Of a stretch of DNA of 64,000 nt, positions 28,151 through 39,775 are shown piece by piece. The DNA lies in NCBI GenBank assembly GCA_032622095.1, contig CP136065.1:96975343-97039342 (forward strand), in the 5' to 3' direction. The translations under genes and the position numbers were made by a program. The notes under the pieces were generated by a model. That model was not told where the DNA came from. It worked only from the letters and a program-made list of their open reading frames with translations, and searched no databases. The stretch is from Siphonodentalium dalli. Lineage: Eukaryota > Mollusca > Scaphopoda > Gadilida > Siphonodentaliidae. The stretch's first letter is position 1; every line of letters begins with the position of its first letter.

Positions 28151-28516
28151 GTACACTCTATAATAACCAAACACCCAGGTTATCAGACTCTCGGACTAAT
28201 GCACAGTACTCATGATTTCTGCTTGGATCTCACATATTTTAAAATAAAAAAAATTGTTAGGTGAATCAGCTACATGTACTTGTACAGGTACATGTACTTG
28301 TAAATGAAGTAAATTGAAAACATTGATGCACAATTTTCAGGTGGCATGCATGATTCATACCCCTCTGCTAATTTGGTAGTCGGGATTCATTTGCGCAGTT
28401 TAACCGGTATTCCGGTATTCCGGATTCAACAAAAAGGCTGGTTCGCAGCTTTTCTAGCACAAAATTAATTTTGTTTTACTATTTTCCAGCCCAAATGACA
28501 TTTATGATGTAATTGT

Positions 28517-29100
28517 CCCCCGAAAATTTCGGGGGACTATTAAAATAGCCGGTGTCCATCCGTCCGTCTGTCCGGAAATGGTTTCCAGATGATAACTTTA
28601 GTTTCGGTTATTAGATCAAAAGCAAATTTGGTATGTGTGTTTATCAGACCAAAATAAAGATCAAGTTCGAATATGGGTTTGCTCTGCCCATTTTTGCGAG
28701 AGTTATGGCCCTTTTTTTACTTAGAATTTTGTAATTTTCTGGTTTCCGGATGATAACTTCAGTTATTGTGATCATATCTGAACCAAATTTGGTATGTGAG
28801 TTTATCAGCCCTATTAACAGGTCAAGTTCGAATATGGGTTTACCCATATTTGCGAGAGTTATGGTCCTTTTTCGACTTAGAATCGTGTTAATTTCTGGTT
28901 TCCGGATCATAATTTTAATTTGTGTGATCATATCTGAATCAAATTTAGTATGATAGTTTATTATTCACCATTTCATGGGACACTGGTTGGATTGTTCTGA
29001 AATGTAGTATCAGATTTAGGGTCCTTGATATTTTTTTCAGACAAGCTGATGCCCCAATGAAGCCACTTTTTCGGGGGACACTGTGGCCGGACGTCCTTTT
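28517..29100 (+). repeat. Dispersed repeat with GTCCGTCCGTC head and ~165-bp internal tandem units
   Basis: Starts with a palindrome CCCCCGAAAATTTCGGGGG, then CCGTCCGTCTGTCCGG, then about 2.4 units of roughly 165 bp, each with TGGTTTCC(A/G)GATGATAA, AAATTTGGTATGTG and AGTTATGG(C/T)CC. It ends near TTTTCGGGGGACACTGTGGCC, echoing the start. A relative in opposite orientation is at 47870-48290. I know such GGCCATAACT/(CCGT)n repeats as common in bivalve genomes but cannot name the family. Confidence 0.6.
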
Positions 29101-29257
29101 ATTCAATCTATTATCTATAGGTATGTAGAAGTTATGGATACAACTTCAGCAAATACTAGTACATGTATATGAAAACTATATTATTAGTGTAATATTAGTT
29201 TTCATTCAATATTTCCTTACTTGTAACTGGTACGCATGATTCAACCTTTTAACATTA

Positions 29258-29377
29258 ACTGGTATTGGGGCCAGGGAGGTGGGGGTGGTGACACCTTCCA
29301 TACTGGTGTATTCAATTGTGAGTGGCCTTTATGAGGGTGTTACCCCTCCTATCACCCATGAATACTGAATACCAGTT
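29258..29377. repeat. Imperfect foldback
   Basis: Left arm starts AACTGGTATT and right arm ends AATACCAGTT, with inner GTGACACC/GGGTGTTAC and GGGAGG/CCTCC pairing. Likely a short MITE; borders are not certain. Confidence 0.55.
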
Positions 29378-29399
29378 CACAGTTTTCTCACATTTGCTG

Positions 29400-30589
29400 A
29401 AATAGTATCCAAAACATCAACATATCAAGAGGTATTAGACTGAATTAGATAAAAATATATCACTTGGGTCTGTTTAGGCTGGAAAATACTCAAAATTTGT
29501 ATAATTTTCTGCTACCGGTATTATATCTGCATATTAGCCTTTTTGCTGAATCATGAATGCCGGTTATATTACCGTGTGAAATCCTGGTACCAGATAACAT
29601 TGGGTATGTATATAGCATACCACCTGAAAATGGCCTGAATGTCGCATGCCAAAGCGGGGTGGGGGTGTGTGTGACACGCTCCTTGATCATAGTCTGTATT
29701 CTACAGGGTATGTTAGCTGTTTCGAGTTGGTGCAATTAATGTGATTGTTTAAATCTCTACCATCTGAAATCTATTTTTTATAGCATATTTTGCTATCTGA
29801 TCAATTGCTACTGATATAAAAAAGGATAAAGATGGTGCGTCTCTTTCCCAAATGTTCTGCTTACATGTACATTTGGGGGTTTATGAGTCAAATAATAATA
29901 GACAACATGTCCTTCTAACACTAAGAAATAATGTGTTCTTATGAACCAGGACAAAATATGGCTATTTCTGGAGCATTACAGCACACTATTACAAATATAT
30001 ATTTGTAAGCAGTGAGATAATGACAGGAAACATGTCCTTAGACTAAAAAATATTTTTTTGGTGTGTATTTCACATCACAGCTCATGTGTATACTCACATT
30101 AGTTTAAGTCATTCAAAGGGAGAAACCCATTTAGAAAGTTTAAATGAGACAAAACTACCTCACTGTAGATGTAGTTGCAAGGTAAAACATGTACATGTAT
30201 ACTGGTAAATGACATTGGAACTAAAATAATGATTTTTGTGTCCACCGGTATGTCATGTACCGGTATACATTGCAACTACATGTACATGTAACTTGCCTAA
30301 CATACCATATACATGTATGCAGAGGGAATTTGCAAGTGTTTTTTAATCAAAAATTTAACCCAACTCTTGTTGTCAGTAAGTTTTAACCCATACAGTTTAA
30401 TGAGTTTATATATTTATGTATTACATGTGTTTCTATACATGTATTTTATCTTTAGTTAGTTTGTTGTCCTTGAATAAACTTGTATTGCTTCACAATCAGT
30501 TTCCTTAATGTTCTATTATACTAAAACAACTCCATTGATAACAATACCCCTGCATCCCATCCAAATCTAATTCATTGCCATCTTCATCA
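29400..30589. other. No gene seen
   Basis: AT-rich spacer. ACATGTACATGTA words and ACCGGTA words cluster at 30180-30315. Open frames are short and unrecognised. Confidence 0.45.
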
Positions 30590-31440
30590 TTTCACTTTGG
30601 ATCCCCACCCAGGTGTACCTTGGTGTTATTCACCCAGGTGTTCCTTGGTGTTTCCTACCCATGTGTACCTTGGTGTTTCCCACCCAGTTTTACCTTGGCG
30701 TTTTCTTACCCAGGTGTACCTTGGTGTTTTCTTACCCAGGTGTACCTTGGTGTTTTCCTGCCCAGGTGTACCTTGGAGTTTCCTTACCTGGGTGTACCTT
30801 GGTGTTTTCTAACCAGGTGCATCTCAGTGGGAAATCCACCTGGGTAAGAAAACACCAAGGTACACCAGCGTAAGAAAACACCAAGGTACATCTGGGTTGG
30901 AAACATCAAGGTACACCTGGGTGGGGAACACCCAGGTAGGAAACATCAGGGTTCACCTGGGTGAATAACACCAAGGTACACCTGGGTGGGAAACACCCAG
31001 GTAGGAAACATCAGGGTACACCTGTGTGAATAACACCATGGTACACCTGGGTGGGGGAAACACCTGGGTGAATAACACCATGGTAAACCTGGGTGGGGGA
31101 AACACCCAGGTAGGAAACACCAGGGTACACCTGGGTTGGAAACACCCAGGTAGGGTACACCTGTGTGTGGTCACCTGGGTAAATACACCCAGGTTTATCC
31201 ATACCAGGGTTTGTATCCAGTTTCAGGTGGGTAAATCAAGGTAAATCCCAGGTTTCAGGGGGTCTTGATGGTTGGTGGATATCTTGGTAGATAGATTTAC
31301 CTGGGTTTCGGCCCAAAAAACCTGGGTGGATTTACCCAGTTACATTTTTATATGGGCAACTTTGGTCAGAATGTGAGTTTGGACACAAATTAGGTATCAG
31401 CTTGTTTGAAAAAAAAATAGTATAGCATACGCTCGTAGCT
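30590..31440 (-). repeat. CCAGGT-rich element, copy 2, with internal inverted minisatellite
   Basis: 30600-30818 is a tandem run of 29-30-bp units of the form CCCAGGTGTACCTTGGTGTT. From 30835 the same unit continues in the opposite orientation (AACACCAAGGTACACCTGGG), so the whole is a large imperfect foldback. The right end (31326-31432) is the reverse complement of the left end of the 16191 element. Numerous short proline-, tryptophan- and glycine-rich open frames here are by-products of the repeat. Confidence 0.8.
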
Positions 31441-32159
31441 GCCAAAATAACATGTAATATATAATTATCCTAGTTTATTACACTTTTCCTCGTTTCTGGT
31501 CGCGTTTGCGATCGCTTGTGCCATCTCATCAACTCACCCGAAACAACGTGATTCCCCACCGTGATTACGAATAGAGTTCTACATTGTACGTCATTAGAAT
31601 TTGTGTTTTCTATCGGTTGTCGTTTTGCCGTCGCCGTAGTTGCGGTCTACGATTGCGGTTTAGAGAATACAAGTATCGGCATGCGAGTGGTGCATGAAAC
31701 CATTATCGAGCCTACCACTGATGACGACGACCTGATGACAACACCATTAAGTACACAATAAAAACGGAAACATAACTATATCACCTTGCTGTGATTGATA
31801 CATTTTACAAAACACGTTTTTTAAATGATTAATTTTCCTAGACACTTGCAGAAGACGAAGAATTCCTGTCCGAGAAAGTATACTAAAATTTATTCGTTGT
31901 TTCATTTGGAGTTGTCTTTCCTTAACCAATCATATACGGAATTACGTCACAATAGTTGGTGCAGATCGTTTCTATAAAAGTACTTCTGATTGGTTGGTCA
32001 TTAGTGATTCATTGTAAATTTTTACGGCTTCAGGTCACTTCGATAAATCGACTACTGGTGTAGGACATGTCTGGACACGTTCTTGACAATTGCCATTCAA
32101 CTTTTCGTTGCTGTTTACACCTGACTGTCAAGCAGTGCAGCATTCACAGATTAAGATAG
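31441..32159. other. No gene recognised
   Basis: Mixed-composition sequence with more CpG than its surroundings near 31495-31680. A 66-codon plus-strand frame at 31561-31761 has no family resemblance that I can see. Confidence 0.4.
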
Positions 32160-33245
32160 ATTTCCAGAAAATGACTTCGAAAATAAGTTTGAGAAGGAGG
32201 AAGAATACAAGTGACTACAAAACATTTAACGATCGTGGAGTCGACTAATTTGATTATCACTACGAACACGCTGATCAAGCGACATGTAAAGAGGAGATCG
32301 AGGAAGACGAAGAAACCATGTTAAAGCGACCACTATAAGCTGTACATAGTCAATATCAGGAGTTAGAATCATCTATAAATCAGGAAATCGAATTCTTAAA
32401 TTAGAAAACTCCACGAGGGAGCTGGATGTTGAATACTAGAAGATAGTTCGAACTCAGACAACAAGAAAGAGATATGAAGAAAATAGTTTTTAATTGGAAA
32501 GAGAACAGCTGAAATATTTGGAGACTGGTAGAGGTAAATTTGACCTCAAGAACTTGAGAGAAGACAAGATTGCCATAGAAAGGTCAAAACAATAATTGGA
32601 TCTTTTGAAACTGTTCAATGACGATGACTCTTCTAATTAATCAGAACATGCGGAATCACCAAAACAAAATCTAACAAAATTTCGAGATCCAATTTGGATA
32701 AATAAAACCAACAACCAAATTCGCTTTCCACAAATATGTCCGCAATCAGAGTTTCTAATGGAATTTGTTAGACGTAACATTTCATTCAACAATTTGACAA
32801 TGAATCAATTTGTGGCATGGGAGCTAGATATTTTTCTGAGCAATAACAACCAATGCGCAAATAAATGGCATGTGAACTCTATGACTGGAAATACCTGACT
32901 GACTGGTTAAAGCATTTAATAGTATGCGCTCTCTCCTTCCTGCAGCCAAAAATCACCCGCATATGTGCAAACAAATGGTAGCCATTTGATACCCATTACT
33001 TATAGAGATATCACAAACCGACTGCCGTCTCATTGGGGCAGCGTGGGCAAGATCCCAGTCAGTATTAATCACAATCCTCCTAGAGAGTGGGTACAACGTG
33101 GGCTTTTAAATCATCAGAACGAACAGAGCTGATACAACTACATGGTGATTGGCAGTTACGCCGAAAACTTTAATTGTAGTTTTCAGATAGTGATAAATTG
33201 TCTGTTTCAACGAAACTGGCAGAAAAATGAAGCAATCCAATTTAT
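32160..33245 (+). pseudogene. Decayed mobile-element protein(s), ending in a tyrosine-recombinase domain
   Basis: Translating the plus strand gives coding-like text broken by many stops and shifts. From ATG at 32171 there is a basic start (MTSKISLRRRKNTSDYKTFN), then charged, coiled-coil-like sequence to about 32640, then a segment around 32690-32900. At 33021-33230 one frame reads GQDPSQY, TTWAFKS and ELIQLHGDW (GDW at 33144-33152), then SDSDKLSVSTKLAE. Known: tyrosine recombinases of Crypton and DIRS/Ngaro elements have an H-S-x-R-R-G-G box before a GDW-type motif and a catalytic tyrosine just after it. Here the box is QSS*RVG and stop codons fall where the tyrosine should be, so it cannot work. 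No reverse transcriptase is visible, so the element class stays open. Confidence 0.6.
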
Positions 33246-33659
33246 AATTTCAGGATAAGTCATGTTAGTTTTGATTATATATAGGATATTCCATCATAAA
33301 GTATGAATCGGGTATTGATGGTGCAACAATTCGTTCATTACGGGGTTATACAGTGTATCGCCTTTCATAAAAAATCCAGAACTGGTCGACTTGGATAGAC
33401 AGATTTCAATTTCTTATAGTATATGCAGGAACAAAGGATATTCCTATAAAAACAGCCAGTCAAATACATTCAGATTTGGGATAACTGATTTTTTTTAACC
33501 ACGTCAAATTCATTTCCATCGTACATGAACATTTATTTTATTTTCCAATTCGAACGAAATCTTTTTGAGCCAATAACGCCTTCATTTGTCATGAAGTTTT
33601 GGAGGTCGTTCAAGTAGATACGCAACAACAGGGTGATAGGTTTCGCCTTGTCTGACTTG
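33246..33659. other. No gene seen; possible 3' part of the recombinase relic
   Basis: AT-rich sequence after the recombinase relic, with no terminal repeat or further recognisable protein text. Confidence 0.35.
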
Positions 33660-34260
33660 GCGACTTTTTTATTTTATTTTCAAAGCTGATTTTATTTCTT
33701 CTAATGATATTGGCCTGTTTAATAGGCTATAGTGATCCAATTTATTACAATTGCATTCGATGTCGATATTTTGAGAGTATTTTACAGTGTTAAGCTCATT
33801 AGCGTATTCCTCGAGAGTATCTATGCTTATACGTGGAACGGCCCTTTTTCCATTTCCGCCAAGTTTATTCCAAAATTTCCTTGGGTTATTTACTTTAGTG
33901 TTTGTCATTTCACGAGATACGTGATCTCTATGCTTTGACATGGCACAATCTTACTCCCATTTGTACTCTCGAGACTTCTCGCTTAATACATATCTCGTAT
34001 CGTCATTCAATAAACGCCTAACATCTCTCACAGCTTTTCCGTCTCGATCGACATGATCGAGTGAACCAATGTTTACTGTTATTTTTGTCTTTACACTTTT
34101 TATTCAAACAATAAGATACTGTGTCAAAGGTACAAAGAATATTTGTTATATTATCTGAACCATTTATTTTCGTAGAGTCAATGTTACCAACTGTCAAATT
34201 CAAATGGCAGATATCATTACACCAAACAAGTCTGTGTTGATAATCTGTTGCGAAAACCCT
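33660..34260 (-). pseudogene. LINE fragment: region between endonuclease and reverse transcriptase
   Basis: Minus-strand translation in shifted frames gives KHWFTRSCRSRRKSCERC (about 34075-34020), then NNPRKFWNKLGGNGKR, then RPISLEEIKSALK at the left end. W-F-x-x-x-C-R-x-x-R-K, NPRKFW and (I/L)EEI-x-x-A-(I/L)-K are the usual order in the linker of CR1/Jockey-like non-LTR elements, just before the reverse-transcriptase fingers. At least two frameshifts separate the pieces, and the reverse-transcriptase domain itself is absent, so this is a dead, truncated copy. Clade assignment is uncertain. Confidence 0.6.
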
Positions 34261-34280
34261 GTGCCAATGCATGCTCTTAC

Positions 34281-34402
34281 ATATGCGAGTCTCCCATAGG
34301 GAGTCTCGCATATATAAGATAATACATGGGCCTAACAATATTTACATTGACATTGTAAGCCAGTGCATTCTGATACATACGAGTCTCCCTATGAGACTCG
34401 CA
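34281..34402. repeat. Pair of GCGAGTCTCCC palindromes
   Basis: 34281-34313 is a near-perfect palindrome (ATATGCGAGTCTCCC / GGGAGTCTCGCATAT). 34380-34402 is a second one built from the same GAGTCTCCC word. The spacing and shared word suggest ends of one small element. Confidence 0.55.
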
Positions 34403-34462
34403 CACATGGGCGTGGTCGTTAAAATTAGTAAATTAAAACATATCAGTTTAAAACGAGCGCGC

Positions 34463-34537
34463 CACTTTAAGAAGAGCATCGATAAACAATACATAGTAAA
34501 TGATATGTATTGTTTATCGATGCACTTTTTAAAGTCT
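34463..34537. repeat. Hairpin with ATCGATAAACAATACATA arms
   Basis: The two arms match for about 32 bases with only a few differences, and the inner 20 bases (GCATCGATAAACAATACATA) are perfect. The loop is 8 bases. Could be a foldback MITE or a small structured RNA; nothing else supports the latter. Confidence 0.7.
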
Positions 34538-35786
34538 CATCCTCTGTGGACCAGCCTATGTGAGTTTGGAAGCATATTACAATGAGTTACTCCCCCTCCA
34601 CTGCTCTCCGCATTCAATGTTTCAAATACATCAGTATTTATGACAAAATTGAGCTGTTTGCACATACGTGTGTACTAAATTTCGTGCTGATTCTGATATC
34701 TTGACTTATTGTAGATAGTCTATGCACATTACTATGGTAATGTAACACAAAATCCATTGGCGATCACTTAAAATTATGAGGTTTTTTATTTTTTATTTCG
34801 ATTACTAGTAAGTCTTTCACAAACTGTTATGTGTCTTTATTCTTGATACACTCGAGACATGATTCGATTCCGGATTCGATGCGATTTCGAATTATTTGCC
34901 CGATATTAAATAAAAGTACCATTTTTCCTGAATATATGACTTCCAGAATGTATACCTCATCACTGGCACCCCTCTCCAATTTTAGTTAACAACATTTGAC
35001 ACTGTGAGAACTTAGACGATGAATTCCTTCTATTGGCATTGCAGCAGATTTTAACAATTTTAACACCATTTTCAGGAAAAGTTACCTGACCCAGGGCTAA
35101 ACATCTCTGTCTGAGCTCATTGTTTAAATAAGGTTCCACTGTTTTCTGATTTTCAGACAAGTAATAATTTGTCTTCAAAATTATGCAAAGTTTACTGACT
35201 AATGAACTGTCCACACTATTTATTTTTCAAAGTAAAGGCACTGAATCTGCAGCTGATTTGCAGCTGATTTGCATATGGTTAAATGAAACCTGCGCATATT
35301 TGTTTCTGTGTAGAAATGAGATTCATGGGGCACAAAAGTTGAAAGTCAAGTTACAACCTGATCAAACGAGGGTGGTATAACTTCTCGTGCTTCACCATAA
35401 GATGCATCATATTATTAAATTAAACTTAATTCCTACCTGCATTTTGGATCTTTGTTCTGAATTAGTGTATTATTGGGGAGCTTCCAACTAAAGGACACAG
35501 CGTAAAAGACACACATTTTACAAACAGCATCAGTTTAATAATCATAGGTATGTATCAAGTTTCAACATGGGTTATGTACAAAACACATATGAAGAAAGGG
35601 CACAAAAGTTTAAACTGGTGTAAACGCTCTAGGCAGCCCCCCCCCCCTGCGTTTGCTGGAGGAGTAAATTGTATAACAGTTAAAACACTCTGGGCTGTGA
35701 TTGGTTGAATGAACTAAAAGAAAAATGTTCACAAAAATTCAAAGAATCTTTCTCCCACAAACTTGATTTGCCAAGAGACCCATTCA
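34538..35786. other. No gene recognised
   Basis: AT-rich spacer. A cysteine-containing minus-strand frame of 84 codons (34960-35214) is unrecognised and has no supporting neighbours. A C-run lies at about 35637-35647. Confidence 0.4.
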
Positions 35787-36444
35787 TTAAGGTAGCAATA
35801 CACGATTTCCAGCAATTTTGCCAACCTGGGAGGGGGTACTGTACTTCAAATCAATGCTAAGCCATTATCGTTGGCATATATCAAATCAAGCATGTTTTAA
35901 TTTCGACAGAAATTTTAGGTGTAATCATTTAAATGTACTTTTGGTTCTTCGTACAATTTGTCATTGAGTTATGCCCCTTGGTTTGCACACACGAACCGCT
36001 CAAATTTACTCATTTTGTTTACTCAAATTGGCCATTTTCAACCCAAAAACAGACCACGATAGAGCGAATGTCAGTAAATAAGATTATTCCACCTGTTAGA
36101 GCTATGCTAGAGCTGAGAAATATTTGAAATAGAAAAAAAGTTTATTGTATCAATTTGAAAAAAAAGTCTTGCGAGTCCAGATGACAGAATTCAGGGGAGA
36201 GAAATCGGGCTATTTTCCTGTAATCAATAACACAGAGTTGGCCTTCACTGAATACGAAAACCCTGTTGCGTATCCAAATTTTTCGACTTTTTTGAGAACT
36301 TTCCCAGTTTTGTAAAATAAATAAACCTTCAAACCAGTAATGACACAGTTAACACAGACCACACTGGCCTTTATGCCCTCCAGCTACTTATATTTCTATT
36401 TTCAGACCCCCTACAACCCGTGAAATCGTGTACTGCTACCTTAA
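35787..36444. mobile_element. 658-bp MITE with TTAA target sites, copy 1
   Basis: Bounded by TTAA on both sides (35787-35790, 36441-36444). The ends GGTAGCAATACACGATTTC and GAAATCGTGTACTGCTACC form inverted repeats. It is nearly identical along its length to 37753-38409. TTAA targets suggest piggyBac-type mobilisation, which is inferred. The short open frame inside is shared with the other copy but is not a gene. Confidence 0.85.
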
Positions 36445-36740
36445 GGAAAATAGAGTTATCCCCCTTCAACGCGCAAATGTCCAGTTAAGTCTCTGACGTA
36501 CACCGATAACTTTGATATATAACACATATGGTGTTTCTTCAGTGCGGATGGGAAATAAGGTCAATATAAGTAGTGTGGTTTCAATAAAAATGAACCAAAT
36601 TCACCCAAATTATTGGTTATAGCGAAAAAAAACAAAGTTAAATTATAAATGTGACATCATGCCCACCACCTTAAAACTAAACATCCCAGTCAAAAAGGCA
36701 GTCTGAACAGACATATTACATCTGTATTCTGCCGACCAGA
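36445..36740. other. No gene seen
   Basis: Short spacer after the MITE with nothing recognisable. Confidence 0.4.
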
Positions 36741-36799
36741 GCATATGTACTATGGTTATTTACTAGCCAGCCCCCCATCCTCCCCCGCATATGTTAAGA

Positions 36800-37600
36800 C
36801 AATGTTCTTGTCACCCCCCCCCGAATATGTTAAGACAATGTATTTGGTTATTTGGAAACACGACCAAGACCGAATAACCAATATCAATCAATACGCCTAT
36901 TCGTTTGTGGTATCCGAGGAGTTCCATTGTTGGGATGTTCCCTTAGCAACACATTTCGTTACACGCAAATCACTTTTATGTGGTCAGTCATAAACATGTA
37001 AGAACGCAACAAAACTCCAAACTAATCGTAGGGAATAACTAATGCATATATAATCACCGCTCCACCAAAATGTGAACCATGTTTATTAGGCCGGTCGGTG
37101 TACATTCATTGATTCAATGACTTAATTGTCAAGTTGAAATCACACTATTTAATTAGTTATGGAATCTTATATACCATTTTTATTGTGCTGGTGCTCACGC
37201 GCTGTTCGTGATAACTCAGTAGCTGACTTTACCCCCTCTCCAATATACATATTTACATTACTCGGTCATTCGGAAACACGACCAAGACTAAATAACCAAC
37301 ATTAATATGGCTTTTCGCACCAGGTATCCAAGGAATTCCATTGTTGAAATGTTTGCGTGGCAACACGTTTCATTAAATTAATGTCAATTTTATGTAATTA
37401 CACAAAACCGCACCACTCGAAACGAATCGCACAGAGTAACAACTGATGCATATATAATCACATCACCAACCCCCCCCCCCCCAAATGTGAACCGGAATGT
37501 TTTTTTATCCATAGCAGACATACGTTGAATTTGTTTTTTGCCCTGTCGGTGTGATCATTCAGTGACTTGTCAAGCTGGAATCCATAGTATCAAAGTTTAC
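36800..37600 (+). repeat. Tandem duplication, ~430-bp spacing
   Basis: 36845-37135 and 37260-37590 share, in order, GGAAACACGACCAAGAC, GGTATCC(G/A)AGGA(G/A)TTCCATTGTT, TGATGCATATATAATCAC-like and AAATGTGAACC words, then GTCGGTGT and GACTTAATTGTCAAG-like words. A C-run at about 37468-37481 marks the second copy. No coding content recognised. Confidence 0.7.
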
Positions 37601-37752
37601 AGCAACTGATACAAATACTCTACAAGCAATTGCACCTAATTCCGAGAACAGTCATAGATAGAAACTGTGAATAGTAACTCAGACACGAAGATAGGAAAGA
37701 TAAAATGTTTCAGTAGATTTACACTAATTTATTATTAATTTGATATGTCTCT

Positions 37753-38409
37753 TTAAGGTAGCAATACACGATTTCCAGCAATTTTGCCAACCTGGGAGGG
37801 GGTACTGTACTTCAAATAAATGCTAAGCCATTATCGTTGGCATATATCAAATCAAGCATGTTTTAATTTCGACAGAAATTTTAGGTGTAATCATTTAATG
37901 GACTTTTGGTTCTTCGTACAATTTGTCATCGAGTTATGCCCCTTGGTTTGCACACACGAACCGCTCAATTTTACCAATTTGTTTACTCAAATTGGCCATT
38001 TTCAACCCAAAAACAGACCATGATAGAGCGAATGTCAGTAAATAAGATTCTTCCACCTGATAAAACTATGCTAGAGCTGAGACATATTTTAAATAGAAAA
38101 AAAGTTATAGTATCAATTTGAAAAAAAGTCTTGCCAGTCCAGATGACAGAATTCAGGGGGAGAGAAATGGGGCTATTTTCTTGTAATCAATAACACAGAG
38201 TTGGCCTTCACTGAATACGAAAACCCTGTTGCGTATCCAAATTTTTCACTTTTTTGAGAACTTTCCCAGTTTTGTAAAATAAATAAACCTTCAACAAACC
38301 AGTAATGACACAGTTAACACAGGCTACACTGGCCTCTATGCCCCCCAGATACTTATATTTCTATTTTTCAGACCCCCTACAACCCGTGAAATCGTGTACT
38401 GCTACTTAA
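37753..38409. mobile_element. 657-bp MITE with TTAA target sites, copy 2
   Basis: Same family and orientation as the copy at 35787-36444, with TTAA at 37753-37756 and 38406-38409. Differences are scattered substitutions and small indels, including a short AACA insertion near 38292. Confidence 0.85.
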
Positions 38410-39289
38410 AGGTGAAGTCTGGTGTAGCCTTTTCGAAACTTTAAGTCTGAATCAGTGTGATTCCAAAATATTGCGGAACTGACTTTACAATTTGAAGTGT
38501 ATTTCTTGCTATAGATGGTGTTTGTGTTTTTATTGGGAAAGTTTCCACAAGCTCACATAATCTGAGGGCAGTTCGAAACAGTTTCAGTTTGGCCTCTCGT
38601 GCAGATAACGAAACATTAGTATTGAAGCCTATGTAAAATATTTACACCAGTGTTACCTGATATGATAGTGGTGCTCGTCAGTGCTCTCGAAAACTGAACT
38701 TATCCTGCAATATTGGATGGTGATCGGCAAATCGGCTGAAATGTTTCTGAAACATTATAGATGAATCTGCCAATCAAAGTCACAGTCTTTGTGGTTTTTT
38801 AGTTTTGGACTGAGATCGAGTAACATTGAATTTTGATTGAAAGTACCGGCCAAGATGGCGTCCAGTAATGTAAATAAAGGCGCTGGTGTATCTTTCCTAA
38901 AGAAGTTGAAAGTGTATCAGGCAATCTGCTCAATTTCGGAAGTTTTGCAACTGAAACGAAAAACCGAAAGTTACCAACAACAACTTGGAGAAAAGTGCAG
39001 CAAAAAACTCAACACCATGCATGTCTCACTTGAAACTTTAGACCAAACCTTAGTATATTTGAGGGAAGGACGCCCAATTAATTTCAATTCCAAAATAATG
39101 GCGAATGCCACACCCCTGACTCCCTTAATGATACATTCAATATTTCTACTAACTCCATTACTATAGCAAGCCTAAAACGCCAAATAAATGGCCTTTCAAA
39201 TGCTCGAAATCAGCCCCTTCTGCGACTACCTTCTCCGTCTTACTCAAAACTTTGAGCCCGTTATTGAGGGACAAGAAAGTTGGACAATT
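38410..39289. other. No gene assigned
   Basis: A 109-codon plus-strand frame (38837-39166) begins in a context like CCAAGATGGCGTCC and has some lysine- and glutamine-rich, helix-like text, but it matches no family I know and leads directly into a LINE relic. It may be repeat-derived. Confidence 0.35.
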
Positions 39290-39775
39290 ATTTCATCGAT
39301 GTCAATAGGGAATCGGGTGCCCAACTCATGTAAAAAATGGAGATTTGAAATAACACAACTATTCCCAATCATGGGATATAATAGTTCGCAATCCATTTAC
39401 GGCCACGCCTGACACGAATCTCAATTGACGTTAATATCCATAATATAGAATTAATACGAGAATCCACTCGACGAACATATTTCTGAAAATAGCAGGCATG
39501 CGAGATGATGACCTGTGTCATCGATGCGCAAATACTCAAGAACACATTTCGGACATTTTCTGGGACTGCCCACACACAAATCGGTTCATAACCGAACTTC
39601 AGTCTTGGTTGAAAATCAAGAAAGTGTCTATACAGATAACCAAAACATGTATGTATTTTGGCGTTAGTCAGTGTCAAGTGAATTATATCATTAACTACAT
39701 TCTGTTTATGCTAAGGCAATATCTCTATACTCTCAACAAACTCATTTCTTGCTGGATTGTAATTCAAATATGAAT
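39290..39775 (+). pseudogene. LINE fragment: C-terminal end of the reverse-transcriptase protein
   Basis: A plus-strand frame ending at 39773 contains RINTRIHSTNIFLKIAG (about 39450) and then CHRCANTQEHISDIFWDCPH followed by RFITELQSWLK. The spacing C-x2-C-x6-H-x5-C with FWDC and a tryptophan-leucine after it is the zinc-binding tail seen at the C-terminus of many non-LTR retrotransposon proteins. Upstream text (PFTATPDTNLN) also fits, but stops and at least one shift interrupt it. No reverse-transcriptase core was found. It is a 5'-truncated dead copy, as usual for LINEs. Confidence 0.65.

Noticed and set aside
30575-31244. Several open frames rich in P, W, G and V
   Set aside because: Translation of the CCAGGT minisatellite on both strands.
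35933-38121. Matching open frames at 35933-36127 and 37820-38121
   Set aside because: Internal to the two TTAA MITE copies; short and interrupted differently in each.
38837-39166. 109-codon frame with an ATG in a GATGGCG context
   Set aside because: No known family; runs into LINE-derived sequence and lacks splice partners.
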